A stretch of 64,000 nt of DNA, taken from the NCBI RefSeq assembly GCF_030406325.1, contig NZ_JAUEQY010000005.1, positions 1 through 64,000 on the forward strand, written 5' to 3'. Position numbers and translations under genes: made by a program. Every line of letters starts with the position of its first letter. Within the stretch, counting starts at the first letter, position 1. The notes below the pieces were generated by a model, which saw only the letters and a list, made by a program, of their open reading frames with translations, did not search any database and was not told the DNA's origin. Source of the stretch: Actinomadura sp. DC4 (GTDB taxonomy: Bacteria > Actinomycetota > Actinomycetes > Streptosporangiales > Streptosporangiaceae). This document shows positions 52,985 to 62,542 of this stretch, piece by piece.

Positions 52985-53977
52985 ATGAGCCTCACTGATC
53001 TCGAAGCCGAGGCCTCGGTCCCGCCCGCGAGCGAGGTGCCCGGCGGACGCAAGATCGAGGGCCGCAGCCCGTGGCAGCTCGCCTGGGCGCGGCTCCGTCA
53101 GGACAAGGCGGCGATGATCTCCCTGACGGTGATCATCCTGCTCGTCCTCATGGCGCTGCTCGCGCCGCTCATCGCCAAGTGGGTCGGCTACCAGCCCGAC
53201 TTCGGCGACCGGAAGTTCGGCGTCACCGACGATGGTCTCCCGGTGGGCCCGAACGGCCACCACTACCTGGGTACGGACCGGCTCGGCCGCGACATCCTCG
53301 TACGCGGGGTGTACGGCGCGCGCGTCTCGCTGCTCGTCGGCCTGGTCTCGACCGCGCTCGCGGTCATCCTGGGCGTCATCATCGGCGCGACGGCCGGCTA
53401 CTACGGCGGCGCGATCGACACGATCCTCGCCCGGTTCATGGACGTGACGCTGTCCTTCCCGTACCTCCTGTTCGCCATTGCGCTCGCGGCGGCGTTCGGG
53501 GCCAGCACTCCGCTGACGATCTTCGTCATCACCTTCTTCTCGTTCGCCTCGATCGGCCGGATCGTCCGCGGGCAGGTGCTGCAGATCAAGGAGCGGGAGT
53601 TCATCGAGGCCGCGCGGTCACTCGGTGCGAGCAACGTACGGATCATGTTCATCGACGTGATCCCGAACCTCATCGCCCCGGTGACGGTGCTGGGCTCGAT
53701 GACGATCCCCACCGCGATCATCTTCGAGTCGACGCTGTCCTTCCTCGGCGCCGGCACCGACCCCCGTACGCCGAGCTGGGGCAACATGCTCGCCGACGCG
53801 ACCGAGAGCTACACGGTCGCCTGGTGGACGCTGTTCATCCCGGCGCTGTTCCTGCTGCTCACCACGCTGGCGTTCAACATCCTCGGGGACGCCGTACGCG
53901 ACGCGCTCGACCCGCGGTCCGAGCGGCTGTTCGCGGCCCAGAGGGCCAACCGCAAGAAGCAGAAGAAGAGGAAGTAG
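52985..53977 (+). CDS. Oligopeptide ABC permease (DppC/OppC type)
   Basis: The 330-aa permease has an N-terminal cytoplasmic part and six membrane helices. The EAA loop EAARSLGASNVRIMFIDVIPN is present in core form, and the OppC_N segment HYLGTDRLGRDILVRGVYGA is clear. It forms the channel with the next permease. It starts 10 bp after the ATPase stop. Confidence 0.93.
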   Translation: MSLTDLEAEASVPPASEVPGGRKIEGRSPWQLAWARLRQDKAAMISLTVIILLVLMALLAPLIAKWVGYQPDFGDRKFGVTDDGLPVGPNGHHYLGTDRLGRDILVRGVYGARVSLLVGLVSTALAVILGVIIGATAGYYGGAIDTILARFMDVTLSFPYLLFAIALAAAFGASTPLTIFVITFFSFASIGRIVRGQVLQIKEREFIEAARSLGASNVRIMFIDVIPNLIAPVTVLGSMTIPTAIIFESTLSFLGAGTDPRTPSWGNMLADATESYTVAWWTLFIPALFLLLTTLAFNILGDAVRDALDPRSERLFAAQRANRKKQKKRK

Positions 53978-53982
53978 CCGAC

Positions 53983-54927
53983 ATGTTCCGTTTCCTGATC
54001 CGGCGGATCCTCTTCGGGGTACTGGTCCTGTGGATCGTCACCCTGGGCGTCTTCATCCTCTTCTTCGCCACCTCCAAGGACCCGGCGGCGCGCTTCGCCG
54101 GCAAGTCCGCGACCCCGGCGACACTCGCCCTCGTACGGCACCGGCTGGGTCTCGACGACCCGCTGCCGGTGCAGTACTGGCACTTCGTCACCCGTCTGCT
54201 CCGCGGCGACCTCGGCTACTCCTTCGCCACACAGAGCCCGGTCACCAGCATGATCAAGGGCGCGCTGCCGGCCAGCCTGTCCCTGATCCTGGGCGCGGCG
54301 GTGCTGTGGCTGGCGGCGGGCATCGTCGCCGGCGTCATCAGCGCCACCCGGGCTCGCACGCTGCTCGACCGCGGCATCACCCTGTCGGTGCTCGTCGGCA
54401 TCTCGATGCCGGCGTTCATCGTCGGTCTGACGCTGTCGTACGTCCTGGCGGTCAAGATCCAGATCTTCCCGCAGACCGGGTTCGTGCCGATCCAGAACAA
54501 CCCGGTGCAGTGGTTCCAGCACCTGATCCTGCCGTGGATCACGCTGGCGCTGCTGCAGTCGGCCATCTACACCCGGCTGACCCGCGGCTCGCTGCTGGAC
54601 GTGCTCGGTGAGGACTACATCCGCACCGCGCGCGCCAAGGGCCTGCCCGAGCGGCGGGTCATCTACCGCCACGGGCTGCGCTCCGCGCTCACCCCGGTCG
54701 TCACCCAGGCGGGCGTCGACATCGGCGTCCTCATCGGCGGCACCCTGGTCACCGAGACGGTCTTCGGCCTGCAGGGCATCGGCCAGATGACCGTGCAGTC
54801 GCTGACCAACGGCGACCTGCCGGTCATCATGGGCGTCGTGCTGATCGCCGCGTTCTTCGTGGTGCTCGGCAACCTCGTGGTGGACGTCGCGTACTCCTTC
54901 CTCGACCCGCGCGTACGTCTCTCCTGA
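53983..54927 (+). CDS. Oligopeptide ABC permease (DppB/OppB type)
   Basis: The 314-aa permease has FRFLIRRILFGVLVLWIV at the start, RLGLDDPLPVQYWHFV, and six helices. The EAA loop RTARAKGLPERRVIYRHGLR and the ending VDVAYSFLDPRVRLS are typical. The operon order is SBP, D, F, C, B, with the B permease last instead of first. It ends in a strong hairpin. Confidence 0.93.
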   Translation: MFRFLIRRILFGVLVLWIVTLGVFILFFATSKDPAARFAGKSATPATLALVRHRLGLDDPLPVQYWHFVTRLLRGDLGYSFATQSPVTSMIKGALPASLSLILGAAVLWLAAGIVAGVISATRARTLLDRGITLSVLVGISMPAFIVGLTLSYVLAVKIQIFPQTGFVPIQNNPVQWFQHLILPWITLALLQSAIYTRLTRGSLLDVLGEDYIRTARAKGLPERRVIYRHGLRSALTPVVTQAGVDIGVLIGGTLVTETVFGLQGIGQMTVQSLTNGDLPVIMGVVLIAAFFVVLGNLVVDVAYSFLDPRVRLS

Positions 54928-54940
54928 GCGGTTTCTCACC

Positions 54941-54975
54941 GAAACGGCCGTCCCCGGCCCGGGGACGGCCGTTTC
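54941..54975 (+). terminator. Terminator of the oligopeptide operon
   Basis: GAAACGGCCGTCCCC (54941-54955) and GGGGACGGCCGTTTC (54961-54975) form a 15-bp perfect stem with loop GGCCC. It lies just before the MFS gene promoter. Confidence 0.88.
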
Positions 54976-55010
54976 GCGTTCCACCACCCCCGCTGATCTA
55001 GGCTGTGCCC

Positions 55011-56315
55011 GTGTCATACGCGTCGGACCTGCGGCTGGTCATCAAGGGCCGGGACTTCCGCCGCCTCTTCGCGACGCGGCTCGTCTCCGCGCTGGCGGAC
55101 GGAGTGTTCCAGTTTGGAGTGGCGGGATACGTCCTGTTCTCTCCCGAGCAGCAGGCCACCGCGGCGGAGGCCGCCGCCACCGCCGCCGTGCTGCTGCTGC
55201 CGTACTCCATCCTCGGCCCGTTCGCCGGCGTCTTCATCGACCGGTGGCGGCGCCGCCAGATCCTCGTCTACGCCCCGCTGATCCGCGCCGCGTGCCTCGT
55301 CGCCACGGCCGCGCTGCTGGTGTACGGCCACGATGGCGCGCCTTTCCTGCTGTCCGCGCTCGTCGTGCTGGGCGTCAACCGGTTCTTCCTGTCCGCCCTG
55401 TCGGCCGCGCTGCCGCACGTCGTCGGCCGGCCCGAGCTCATCACCGCGAACGCCGTGTCCGTCACCTCGGGGACGATGGCGGCCTTCGCCGGCGCGGGGG
55501 TCGGTTACGTGCTGCGGCTGGCGTTCGGCGCCGGGCAGAACGGCGCCGCGGTCATCCTCCTGTGGGCCGCCGCCGCGTACGTCGTGACGTCGGTGATCGC
55601 CACCCGGCTCGGCCGCGACATGCTCGGCCCGGAGCTGCGAACGATCCGCCCGGAGGCCCGCGAGGCGCTGGGGCAGGTGCTGCGCGGCCTGGCCGACGGC
55701 GCCCGGCACGTACGCGAGCGCCGCGCGGCCGGCTTCGCCCTGGGCGCGATCGGCGTGCATCGCTTCCTGTACGGCATCACGACGATCATGACGGTGCTGC
55801 TGTTCCGCAACTACTTCACCGACAGCGCCCAGGCGGGGATGGGCGGCTTCGCACTGACGCTCGTGGTGTCCGGCTTCGGCTACTTCCTGGCGGCCGTGAT
55901 CACCCCGCCGGTCACCGAGCACATCCGCAAGGAGACGTGGATCACCGCGCAACTGGCGTTCGCGGCGGTGGCGGAGGTGGCCCTGGCGGCGCCGTTCTCA
56001 CCGATCCCGTTCGTCATCGGCGGCTTCGCGCTGGGCCTGGCCGCCCAGGGAGTGAAGCTCTGCGTGGACACGATCGTCCAGACGATCATCTCCGACGCCT
56101 ACCGGGGCCGGGTGTTCTCGTTCTACGACATGATCTTCAACGGCCTGTACGTGGCCGGCTTCGCCGCCGCCGCGGCCATCCTCCCGCCGACCGGCAAGTC
56201 CTACGCCGCCCTCGCCGTCATCGGCGGCGGCTACGCCCTCGCCGCTCTCGCCTTCCACCTCGGCGCGAAGAACACCGAGCATGTTGCCACCACTGGTAGT
56301 AACGTGAAGGTATGA
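55011..56315 (+). CDS. MFS transporter
   Basis: The 434-aa protein has 12 hydrophobic helices, an MFS-type loop FIDRWRRRQILVYAPL after TM2, and symmetrical halves. It resembles actinobacterial MFS_1/MFS_3 drug exporters. GTG 55011 follows a TAGGCT -10 (54999-55004) by 6 nt, so it is probably leaderless; GTG 55005 would be too close to the -10. It overlaps the VapB-type antitoxin gene by 4 bp. Substrate unknown. Confidence 0.85.
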   Translation: MSYASDLRLVIKGRDFRRLFATRLVSALADGVFQFGVAGYVLFSPEQQATAAEAAATAAVLLLPYSILGPFAGVFIDRWRRRQILVYAPLIRAACLVATAALLVYGHDGAPFLLSALVVLGVNRFFLSALSAALPHVVGRPELITANAVSVTSGTMAAFAGAGVGYVLRLAFGAGQNGAAVILLWAAAAYVVTSVIATRLGRDMLGPELRTIRPEAREALGQVLRGLADGARHVRERRAAGFALGAIGVHRFLYGITTIMTVLLFRNYFTDSAQAGMGGFALTLVVSGFGYFLAAVITPPVTEHIRKETWITAQLAFAAVAEVALAAPFSPIPFVIGGFALGLAAQGVKLCVDTIVQTIISDAYRGRVFSFYDMIFNGLYVAGFAAAAAILPPTGKSYAALAVIGGGYALAALAFHLGAKNTEHVATTGSNVKV

Positions 56316-56608
56316 GCGAGGCCGCCATGCCCGGTGAGCACGAGGAGCCGTCGTCCGACCGCGTACGGAAGGTGAGCGTCTCCATGCCCGAGTCTCTTGC
56401 CAGGGACATTCGCGAACGGGTCGGCCCGGGAGCGTTCAGCCGCTACGTTACGGAAGCAGCTCATCACAAGCTGAAACAGGACCAGCTCACCGAGCTTCTC
56501 GCGGACATGGAGGCCGCGAACGGCCCGGTGTCCGACGATGAGCTCGCCGCCGTGGAGGCGGTCTGGCTGGAGGCGGAAGAGTCGTGGCGAAACAGGGGAT
56601 CCTCCTAG
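56312..56608 (+). CDS. VapB-type ribbon-helix-helix antitoxin
   Basis: The 98-aa protein has an RHH core (RKVSVSMPESLARDIRERV to SRYVTEAAHH) and an acidic C-terminus that should wrap the PIN toxin. It overlaps the MFS gene by 4 bp, and a TAACGT six bases before the ATG may give its own leaderless transcript. It overlaps the toxin gene by 25 bp. Confidence 0.83.
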   Translation: MSEAAMPGEHEEPSSDRVRKVSVSMPESLARDIRERVGPGAFSRYVTEAAHHKLKQDQLTELLADMEAANGPVSDDELAAVEAVWLEAEESWRNRGSS

Positions 56609-57000
56609 CCCGGACCCTCGTTCTGGACTGTGAGGGCCTGTCCAAGGCCGCCCTGAACGATCGGATCATGCAGCTCCATCTCATGCACGCCGCGCGCCGC
56701 AGCACCAACGTGGTCGTGTCCGCCGTCACCCTCACCGAGCTCCTCCGTGGTGGCCCTCGCGACGCCGCGATCCACCGGGTCGTCAAGCGCATGAACGTCA
56801 AGGACCTGACGCCCGAACTCGCCCGCCACGCCGGCGAGCTGCTCGGCACGCAGGGCTTCACGGCCGAGGCCTCGATCGACGCGATGGTCGCCGCGACCGC
56901 GCTCGCCGAGCCCCGGCCCGTGGTGATCCTCACCAGTGACCCGAAGGATCTGCGTGCCCTCACCGAGGGTGCGCCCGGCGTGTCCGTGACCTCGATCTGA
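56584..57000 (+). CDS. VapC-type PIN-domain toxin RNase
   Basis: The 138-aa protein has the PIN acidic set: LVLDCEGLSK, TELLRGG, SIDAMVAATAL and LTSDPKDL. PIN toxins cut RNA when the antitoxin is degraded. GTG start lies within the antitoxin gene. The stop directly abuts the bioA stop on the other strand with no gap. Confidence 0.85.
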   Translation: MAKQGILLARTLVLDCEGLSKAALNDRIMQLHLMHAARRSTNVVVSAVTLTELLRGGPRDAAIHRVVKRMNVKDLTPELARHAGELLGTQGFTAEASIDAMVAATALAEPRPVVILTSDPKDLRALTEGAPGVSVTSI

Positions 57001-58269
57001 TCAGAGGGACTCGGCGACGGCCACCATGGCGGTGGTGATGCCGGCCAGGTCGGCGGGCTCGGTGACGTACGGGGGCATCGTGTAGATCAGGTTGCGGAAC
57101 GGCCGGAGCCAGACGCCGAGGCCCATGACCGTCTCCTGGACCGCCGCCACGTCCACCGGATCGACCGTCTCGATCACGCCGATCGCGCCCAGGACCCGTA
57201 CGTCCCGTACGCCGGGCAGGCCGCGCGCCGGCTCCAGCCCCTCCCGCAGCCCCTTCTCGATGCCGGCCACCTCGGCCCGCCAGTCGCGTTCGCGCAGCAG
57301 TCCGACAGACGCGACCGCCACCGCGCACGCGAGAGGGTTGGCCATGTACGTCGGGCCGTGCATGAGCACGCCCGCCTCGCCGTCGGTGATCCCCCGCGCC
57401 ACCCGTGACGTGCACAGCGTCGCGGCCAGCGTCAGGTATCCGCCGGTCAGCGCCTTGCCCACGCACATGATGTCCGGCGCGACGCCCGCGTGCTCGCAGC
57501 CGAAGAACGTCCCCGTGCGCCCGAAGCCGGTGGCGATCTCGTCGAAGATCAGCAGCACGTCGTGCGCGGAGGCGAGGGAGCGCAGCGTCCGCAGGACCTC
57601 CGGGTCGTAGAAGCGCATGCCGCCCGCGCCCTGCACGACCGGCTCCACGATGATCGCGGCCAGCTCCCCCGCGTGCCTCTCGACCAGCTCCGACAGCTCG
57701 TCGCCGTACGACGCCGAGTACGACACGGGCGGCAGCGGCGCGAAGACGTGCGCGGGCAGGATTTCCGCGAAGAGGTGGTGCATCCCGCCGACCGGGTCAC
57801 AGACCGCCATCGTGGCGAACGTGTCCCCGTGGTAGCCGCCCCGTACGGTCAGCAGCCGCGACCGGCCCGTACGGCCCAGAGAGCGCTGGTACTGCAGCGC
57901 CATCTTGATCGCGACCTCCACCGACACGGATCCCGAGTCGGCGAAGAAGACCTTCGTCAGCGGCTCCGGCGTCAGCGAGACCAGCAGCCGTGCCAGGTCC
58001 ACCGCGGCCGGGTGCGTCAGCCCGCCGAACATCACGTGGGCCATGTCCCGCAGCTGCCCGGTCACCGCCGCGTCGAGCACCGGATGGCGGTAGCCGTGGA
58101 TCGCCGCCCACCACGAGGACATCCCGTCGACCAGCTCGCGGCCGTCGGCCAGCGTCAGGCGTACGCCCGCGGCCGAGACGACCGGGTGCACCGGCGTCGT
58201 GGCCGGCATGGGGGAGTACGGGTGCCAGATGTGCTCGCGGTCGAAGGCGAGGAGATCCTCAGCGGACAT
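57001..58269 (-). CDS. bioA: Adenosylmethionine-8-amino-7-oxononanoate aminotransferase
   Basis: The 422-aa class III aminotransferase starts with [11 protein letters not shown] and has [14 protein letters not shown] (substrate site), [29 protein letters not shown], the PLP-Lys in [13 protein letters not shown] and [14 protein letters not shown]. It makes DAPA in biotin synthesis. No bioD, bioF or bioB is adjacent. ATG 58269 has GGGGA upstream. Confidence 0.95.
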   Translation of the reverse strand: MSAEDLLAFDREHIWHPYSPMPATTPVHPVVSAAGVRLTLADGRELVDGMSSWWAAIHGYRHPVLDAAVTGQLRDMAHVMFGGLTHPAAVDLARLLVSLTPEPLTKVFFADSGSVSVEVAIKMALQYQRSLGRTGRSRLLTVRGGYHGDTFATMAVCDPVGGMHHLFAEILPAHVFAPLPPVSYSASYGDELSELVERHAGELAAIIVEPVVQGAGGMRFYDPEVLRTLRSLASAHDVLLIFDEIATGFGRTGTFFGCEHAGVAPDIMCVGKALTGGYLTLAATLCTSRVARGITDGEAGVLMHGPTYMANPLACAVAVASVGLLRERDWRAEVAGIEKGLREGLEPARGLPGVRDVRVLGAIGVIETVDPVDVAAVQETVMGLGVWLRPFRNLIYTMPPYVTEPADLAGITTAMVAVAESL

Positions 58270-58283
58270 GCGTCCCCATGATG

Positions 58284-59711
58284 TCAGGCCTGCTCGCGCG
58301 CCCACTCCCGGAGCGCCTCGATGGCCGCCTCCTTGCCGATCGGCCCGCGGTCGAGGCGCAGGTCGAGCAGGAACCGGTACGCCTTACCGATGGCCGGTCC
58401 GGGCGCCAGGCCGAGGACCTCCTGGATCTCGTGGCCGTCGAGCTCCGGGCGGATCTTGGCGAGCTCCTCCTCCTGCTCCAGCCGCGCGATCCGGCGCTCC
58501 AGGTCGTCATAGGTACGGGCCAGCGCCGCCGCCTTACGCCGGTTGCGCGTCGTGCAGTCGGCCCGGGTCAGCTTGTGCAGCCGCGACAGCAGGTGGCCCG
58601 CGTCGCGCACGTAGCGGCGGACCGCGGAGTCGGTCCACTCGCCGGTGCCGTACCCGTGGAAGCGCAGGTGCAGCTCGACGAGCCGGGACACGTCCGCGAC
58701 GACGTCCTTCGGATAGCGCAGCGCGACGAGGCGCGCCTTGCTCATCGAGGCGCCGACGACCTCGTGGTGGTGGAAGGTCACGCGCCCGCCCTCGATGAAC
58801 GACCGGGTCTTCGGCTTGCCGATGTCGTGCAGAAGCGCGGCCAGCCGCAGGACGAGGTCCGGGCCGTGCTCCTCCTGGGCGATCGCCTGCTCCAGGACGA
58901 TCAGCGAGTGCTCGTAGACGTCCTTGTGCCGATGGTGCTCGTCGATCTCCAGCCGCAGCTTGGGCAGCTCGGGCAGCACCTGGGCGGCGAGGCCCGTGTC
59001 GACCAGGAGCGCCAGGCCCTCGCGCGGGTACGTGCCCAGCAGCAGCTTGGACAGCTCGTCGCGGACCCGCTCGGCCGAGACGATCTCGATACGGCCGGCC
59101 ATCTCGGTCATCGCGGTCACGACCGCCGGGTCGACGGTGAAGCCGAGCTGGGAGGAGAACCGCGCGGCCCGCAGCATCCGCAGCGGATCGTCGCCGAAGG
59201 AGTCCTCGGGACGTCCGGGCGTGCGGATCGCCTTGGCGCGCAGGTCGTCCAGCCCACCGTACGGGTCGACGAACTCGTGGCCCGGCAGCCGCGCCGCCAT
59301 GGCGTTCACGGCGAAGTCGCGGCGCGCGAGGTCGTCCTCCAGCGACGTGCCGTAGGCCACCTCCGGCTTGCGCGACTTGGGGTCATAGGACTCGCTACGG
59401 TAAGTCGTGATCTCGATCTGGTGGTCGCCCTTGCGCAGGCCGATGGTGCCGAACTCGATGCCGATCGTCCACACGGTGTCCGCCCAGTCCTCGACGATCT
59501 CGAGGATGCGCTCGGGATGGGCGTCGGTCGCGAAGTCCAGGTCGTTGACGGCACGTCCGAGCAGTGCGTCGCGTACCGGCCCGCCGACCAGCGCGAGCTC
59601 CTGGCCCGCCGCGGCGAACACCCGGCCGAGGTCGTCGGCGAGCGGCGTCACCCGGCCGAGCAGCTCGGCGATGGCGGCGTGGTGGTTCGAGGTCAGTTCG
59701 TCGTTCGACAC
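58284..59711 (-). CDS. CCA tRNA nucleotidyltransferase
   Basis: The 475-aa protein has the class II nucleotidyltransferase head [20 protein letters not shown] and [10 protein letters not shown]. The tail has an HD-type [11 protein letters not shown] and [15 protein letters not shown]. It adds or repairs the tRNA CCA end. The GTG at 59711 is chosen, as longer readings enter other genes. It matches Rv3907c, next to mutT4 and murJ-region genes in mycobacteria. Confidence 0.9.
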   Translation of the reverse strand: MSNDELTSNHHAAIAELLGRVTPLADDLGRVFAAAGQELALVGGPVRDALLGRAVNDLDFATDAHPERILEIVEDWADTVWTIGIEFGTIGLRKGDHQIEITTYRSESYDPKSRKPEVAYGTSLEDDLARRDFAVNAMAARLPGHEFVDPYGGLDDLRAKAIRTPGRPEDSFGDDPLRMLRAARFSSQLGFTVDPAVVTAMTEMAGRIEIVSAERVRDELSKLLLGTYPREGLALLVDTGLAAQVLPELPKLRLEIDEHHRHKDVYEHSLIVLEQAIAQEEHGPDLVLRLAALLHDIGKPKTRSFIEGGRVTFHHHEVVGASMSKARLVALRYPKDVVADVSRLVELHLRFHGYGTGEWTDSAVRRYVRDAGHLLSRLHKLTRADCTTRNRRKAAALARTYDDLERRIARLEQEEELAKIRPELDGHEIQEVLGLAPGPAIGKAYRFLLDLRLDRGPIGKEAAIEALREWAREQA

Positions 59712-60002
59712 GGCAATCGAGCGTAGATCCTCGCAGGTGGCAGGCAAAACGCGAATCGCGTGGCGGTTGATCCCGGCTTGTTCCGAAATAGCGGTATACG
59801 CGGCGGTGGCGCCGTGGAGACGTGCATGAAGTGCGCTCTCACCTCCCATCGTCCACCGTACGGGCGGAGGACGACCCACGAGATCGTCCGCCCGCCTCGC
59901 GACACGACCAGCGCGGACGAGGCGCGGGCCGCCCTCGCAGGTCCCCCGAAATCGGTCGTAGCAATGACCGATTACGCATGTCTGGCTACTACCATTGCCG
60001 CC
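59712..60002. promoter_or_regulatory. Divergent promoter region of cca and NUDIX gene
   Basis: This is 291 bp between divergent starts. TACCAT (59990-59995) precedes GTG 60003 by 7 nt. A TACGCT on the minus strand about 8-14 nt before 59711 suggests a leaderless cca transcript. Confidence 0.45.
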
Positions 60003-60476
60003 GTGCCCCGCCCGCGAAGTCGCCGACGGCTCGCCGGCCCGCCTGGGCGTCATCGTGAAGAGACCTCGGCGGGCGGCTTGGTCGTCGACGTCGCGGGCGC
60101 CGCGCGCGCGGCGCTGATCGCCCGGTACGGCCGTGAGGGCCGCCTCCGGTGGTCGCTGCCCAAGGGCCATGTCGAAGGCGAGGAGACGATCGAGGAGGCG
60201 GCGGTGCGGGAGGTCGAGGAGGAGACCGGCATACGCGGCCGGATCATCGCTCCTCTGGGCGCCGTCGACTACTGGTTCTCCGTCGATCGCCGGCGTGTGC
60301 ACAAGACGGTCCACCATCATCTGCTGCTCGCCATCGGCGGCGTCCTGTCCGACGCCGACCTGGAGGTCGCCGAGGTCGCGTGGGTGCCGCTCGCCGACGT
60401 GCCCGGCCGGCTCGCCCACGAGGACGAGCGTCACCTCGTCGGCCTCGTGCCCGGACTCCTCGCGGACGTGACGTGA
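60003..60476 (+). CDS. NUDIX hydrolase (MutT4-like)
   Basis: The 157-aa protein has an N-terminal basic stretch and the Nudix box [20 protein letters not shown], matching G-x5-E-x7-R-E-x2-E-E. It may clean oxidised nucleotides or nucleotide sugars. GTG 60003 follows a -10 by 7 nt; an upstream ATG at 59964 is the alternative. It overlaps the DUF6049 gene by 4 bp (GTGA). Rv3908 occupies the same place. Confidence 0.85.
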   Translation: MPRPRSRRRLAGPPGRHREETSAGGLVVDVAGAARAALIARYGREGRLRWSLPKGHVEGEETIEEAAVREVEEETGIRGRIIAPLGAVDYWFSVDRRRVHKTVHHHLLLAIGGVLSDADLEVAEVAWVPLADVPGRLAHEDERHLVGLVPGLLADVT

Positions 60477-62542
60477 GACGAACGCTCCCCGCTCTGGTGA
60501 TGGCTCTGCTGCTCAGCGGAGGGCCCGCGCTCGCCGCGACGCCGTCGCCGACCCCCAGGCACACTCAGCGCGCCTCGAGCGCCTCCCGTGCCCGTCAGCC
60601 CGCGCCCAAGCCTCCTGTCGCGGTCACCCTGGGCTCGATCCGGCCGGCCGGCTATCTGCGGGCCACCTCGACCCTGCACGTACGCGGACGGTTCGTGAAC
60701 CAGTCCGAGAGCGGCTACCAGCGGGTGTCCGTACGCCTCAGGTACAGCTCGCGTGCGATGACCACACGGGGCGAGCTGGAGGCGTACGCGGACAACAAAG
60801 GCCTGGACCCGCCGCAGGCCGGCCCGTCCCGGATGGTCGCGGCCACACTGCAGGTCGGCGGCCAGCAGTCCTGGTCCCTCTCTCTCTCGGTGCGCCGGAT
60901 GGGCTTCCAGGCGTTCGGCGTGTACCCGATCTCGGTGGAGGTGTTCAACGCCGTCGGCACCGTGCTCGGCCACCAGCGCACCTTCGTGACCTACTACCCG
61001 GTCGGCACCTACGCGCAGCGGACCAAGGTCGCCTGGGTGTGGCCGCTCATCGACCAGCCGCACCGCGCGGACGACAGGACGTTCGTCGACGACCGCCTCG
61101 AACGCCAGCTCGGCTCCGGCGGCCGCCTGTCCACCCTCGTCTCCGCCGCCGCCCGTACGAGCACCCCGCTGAGCTGGCTCATCGACCCCAGCCTGGTCGA
61201 CGACGCGACCCACATGGGCGACACCGACGGCTACACGATCACCGGTGACGTCAACCGCGCGCAGAGCGTGGCCGCCAACGACTGGCTCACCTCGCTGCAC
61301 TCCGCGGTCAACGGCGACCGGCTCATCGCCACGCCGTACGCCGATCCCGACGTCCTGGCCCTTTCCCAGCGCCACATGAGCCGGGACGTGAAGCTCGCCA
61401 CGCAGGAGGGCATGCGCACGCTCGCCTCCGCGCACCTGGGCGGCGCGACGTCGTCGGTCGCGATGCCGCCCGACGGGCTCGCCGACCAGGCCACGCTCGC
61501 CTCCCTGGTCGCGAGCGGGTCCCGTACGATCCTGCTGAGCAGCGCGATCCTGCCGGACGGGCGCCCGGAGACCTTCACGCCGGACCCCACGGTGAACAAG
61601 AACGTCTCCGGCACGAACGTCAAGCTCGTCGCGTACGACGACACGCTGCGCAAGATCCTGGCCTCGGACACCACCGACGTCGGTGGAACCATCCTCGCCG
61701 AACAGCGCTTCCTCGCCGAAACGGCCATGATCACCGGTGAGGCCCCCCAGCACGCGCGGACCGTCGTGATCACGCCGCCGCGCCGCTGGACGCCCAGCCC
61801 GGCCTTTGCCAAGGCGGTGCTGAACTACACCGCCAAGGCGCCGTGGCTGCGAGCGGTCCCGCTGAGCGACGCCGAGAGCCTGCGCGCCTCGGAACGCGTG
61901 TTCCAGCCGCAGAAGGGCGGCGCGGGCCTGAGCAAGAACTACCTGTCCGAAGTGCGCGACCTCAGCGTCCGCGTCCAGCAGTTCACCTCGATCTTCACCC
62001 CGCCCGCCAGCGACTTCACGCTCGGCATCCCGCGGACGGAGTCCTCGGCGTGGAACGGCCAGTCGCGGCGCGGCAAGAAGGTCCGCGACACCCTCAAGAG
62101 CGAACTCGACCATGACGCCGGCAAGATCAAGGTGCTGAACGACGGAATCACCATGGCCGGAAAGTCGGGCCGCATCCCGATCACGATCTCCAACGGGCTC
62201 GAACGCGGCACGGTCTCGGTGACCTTGCACGCCTACTCGCAGAACGACACCCGGCTGCGGGTCAACTCCGTGGACCGCACGCTCGTTCTCGAACCCGGGC
62301 ACAAGGACCAGGTCACTCTCGACATGAAGGCGTCCGCCAACGGCATGGCGTACGTCTACCTCGAGCTCCTCGCTCCTGACGGCCGCGCTTTCGGGGGTTC
62401 GCACGTGCTCCACGTACGCGCCACCGGATACGGGCGAACCGCACTGCTCATCACGGGCGTCTCACTTGCCGTACTCTTCGTCGGCGTCGCCTATCGCATC
62501 ATGCGCCGCAGAGCCGAGCGACCGGAGGAATCCGTTGAGTGA
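60473..62542 (+). CDS. DUF6049 family secreted membrane-anchored protein
   Basis: The 689-aa protein has an N-terminal signal peptide ([20 protein letters not shown]) and a large extracytoplasmic domain with a [20 protein letters not shown]-like segment. A C-terminal membrane helix ([20 protein letters not shown]) precedes a basic tail. It is the counterpart of Rv3909 between mutT4 and murJ. Function unknown. It overlaps the TTG start of murJ by 8 bp. Confidence 0.8.
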   Translation: MRRTLPALVMALLLSGGPALAATPSPTPRHTQRASSASRARQPAPKPPVAVTLGSIRPAGYLRATSTLHVRGRFVNQSESGYQRVSVRLRYSSRAMTTRGELEAYADNKGLDPPQAGPSRMVAATLQVGGQQSWSLSLSVRRMGFQAFGVYPISVEVFNAVGTVLGHQRTFVTYYPVGTYAQRTKVAWVWPLIDQPHRADDRTFVDDRLERQLGSGGRLSTLVSAAARTSTPLSWLIDPSLVDDATHMGDTDGYTITGDVNRAQSVAANDWLTSLHSAVNGDRLIATPYADPDVLALSQRHMSRDVKLATQEGMRTLASAHLGGATSSVAMPPDGLADQATLASLVASGSRTILLSSAILPDGRPETFTPDPTVNKNVSGTNVKLVAYDDTLRKILASDTTDVGGTILAEQRFLAETAMITGEAPQHARTVVITPPRRWTPSPAFAKAVLNYTAKAPWLRAVPLSDAESLRASERVFQPQKGGAGLSKNYLSEVRDLSVRVQQFTSIFTPPASDFTLGIPRTESSAWNGQSRRGKKVRDTLKSELDHDAGKIKVLNDGITMAGKSGRIPITISNGLERGTVSVTLHAYSQNDTRLRVNSVDRTLVLEPGHKDQVTLDMKASANGMAYVYLELLAPDGRAFGGSHVLHVRATGYGRTALLITGVSLAVLFVGVAYRIMRRRAERPEESVE

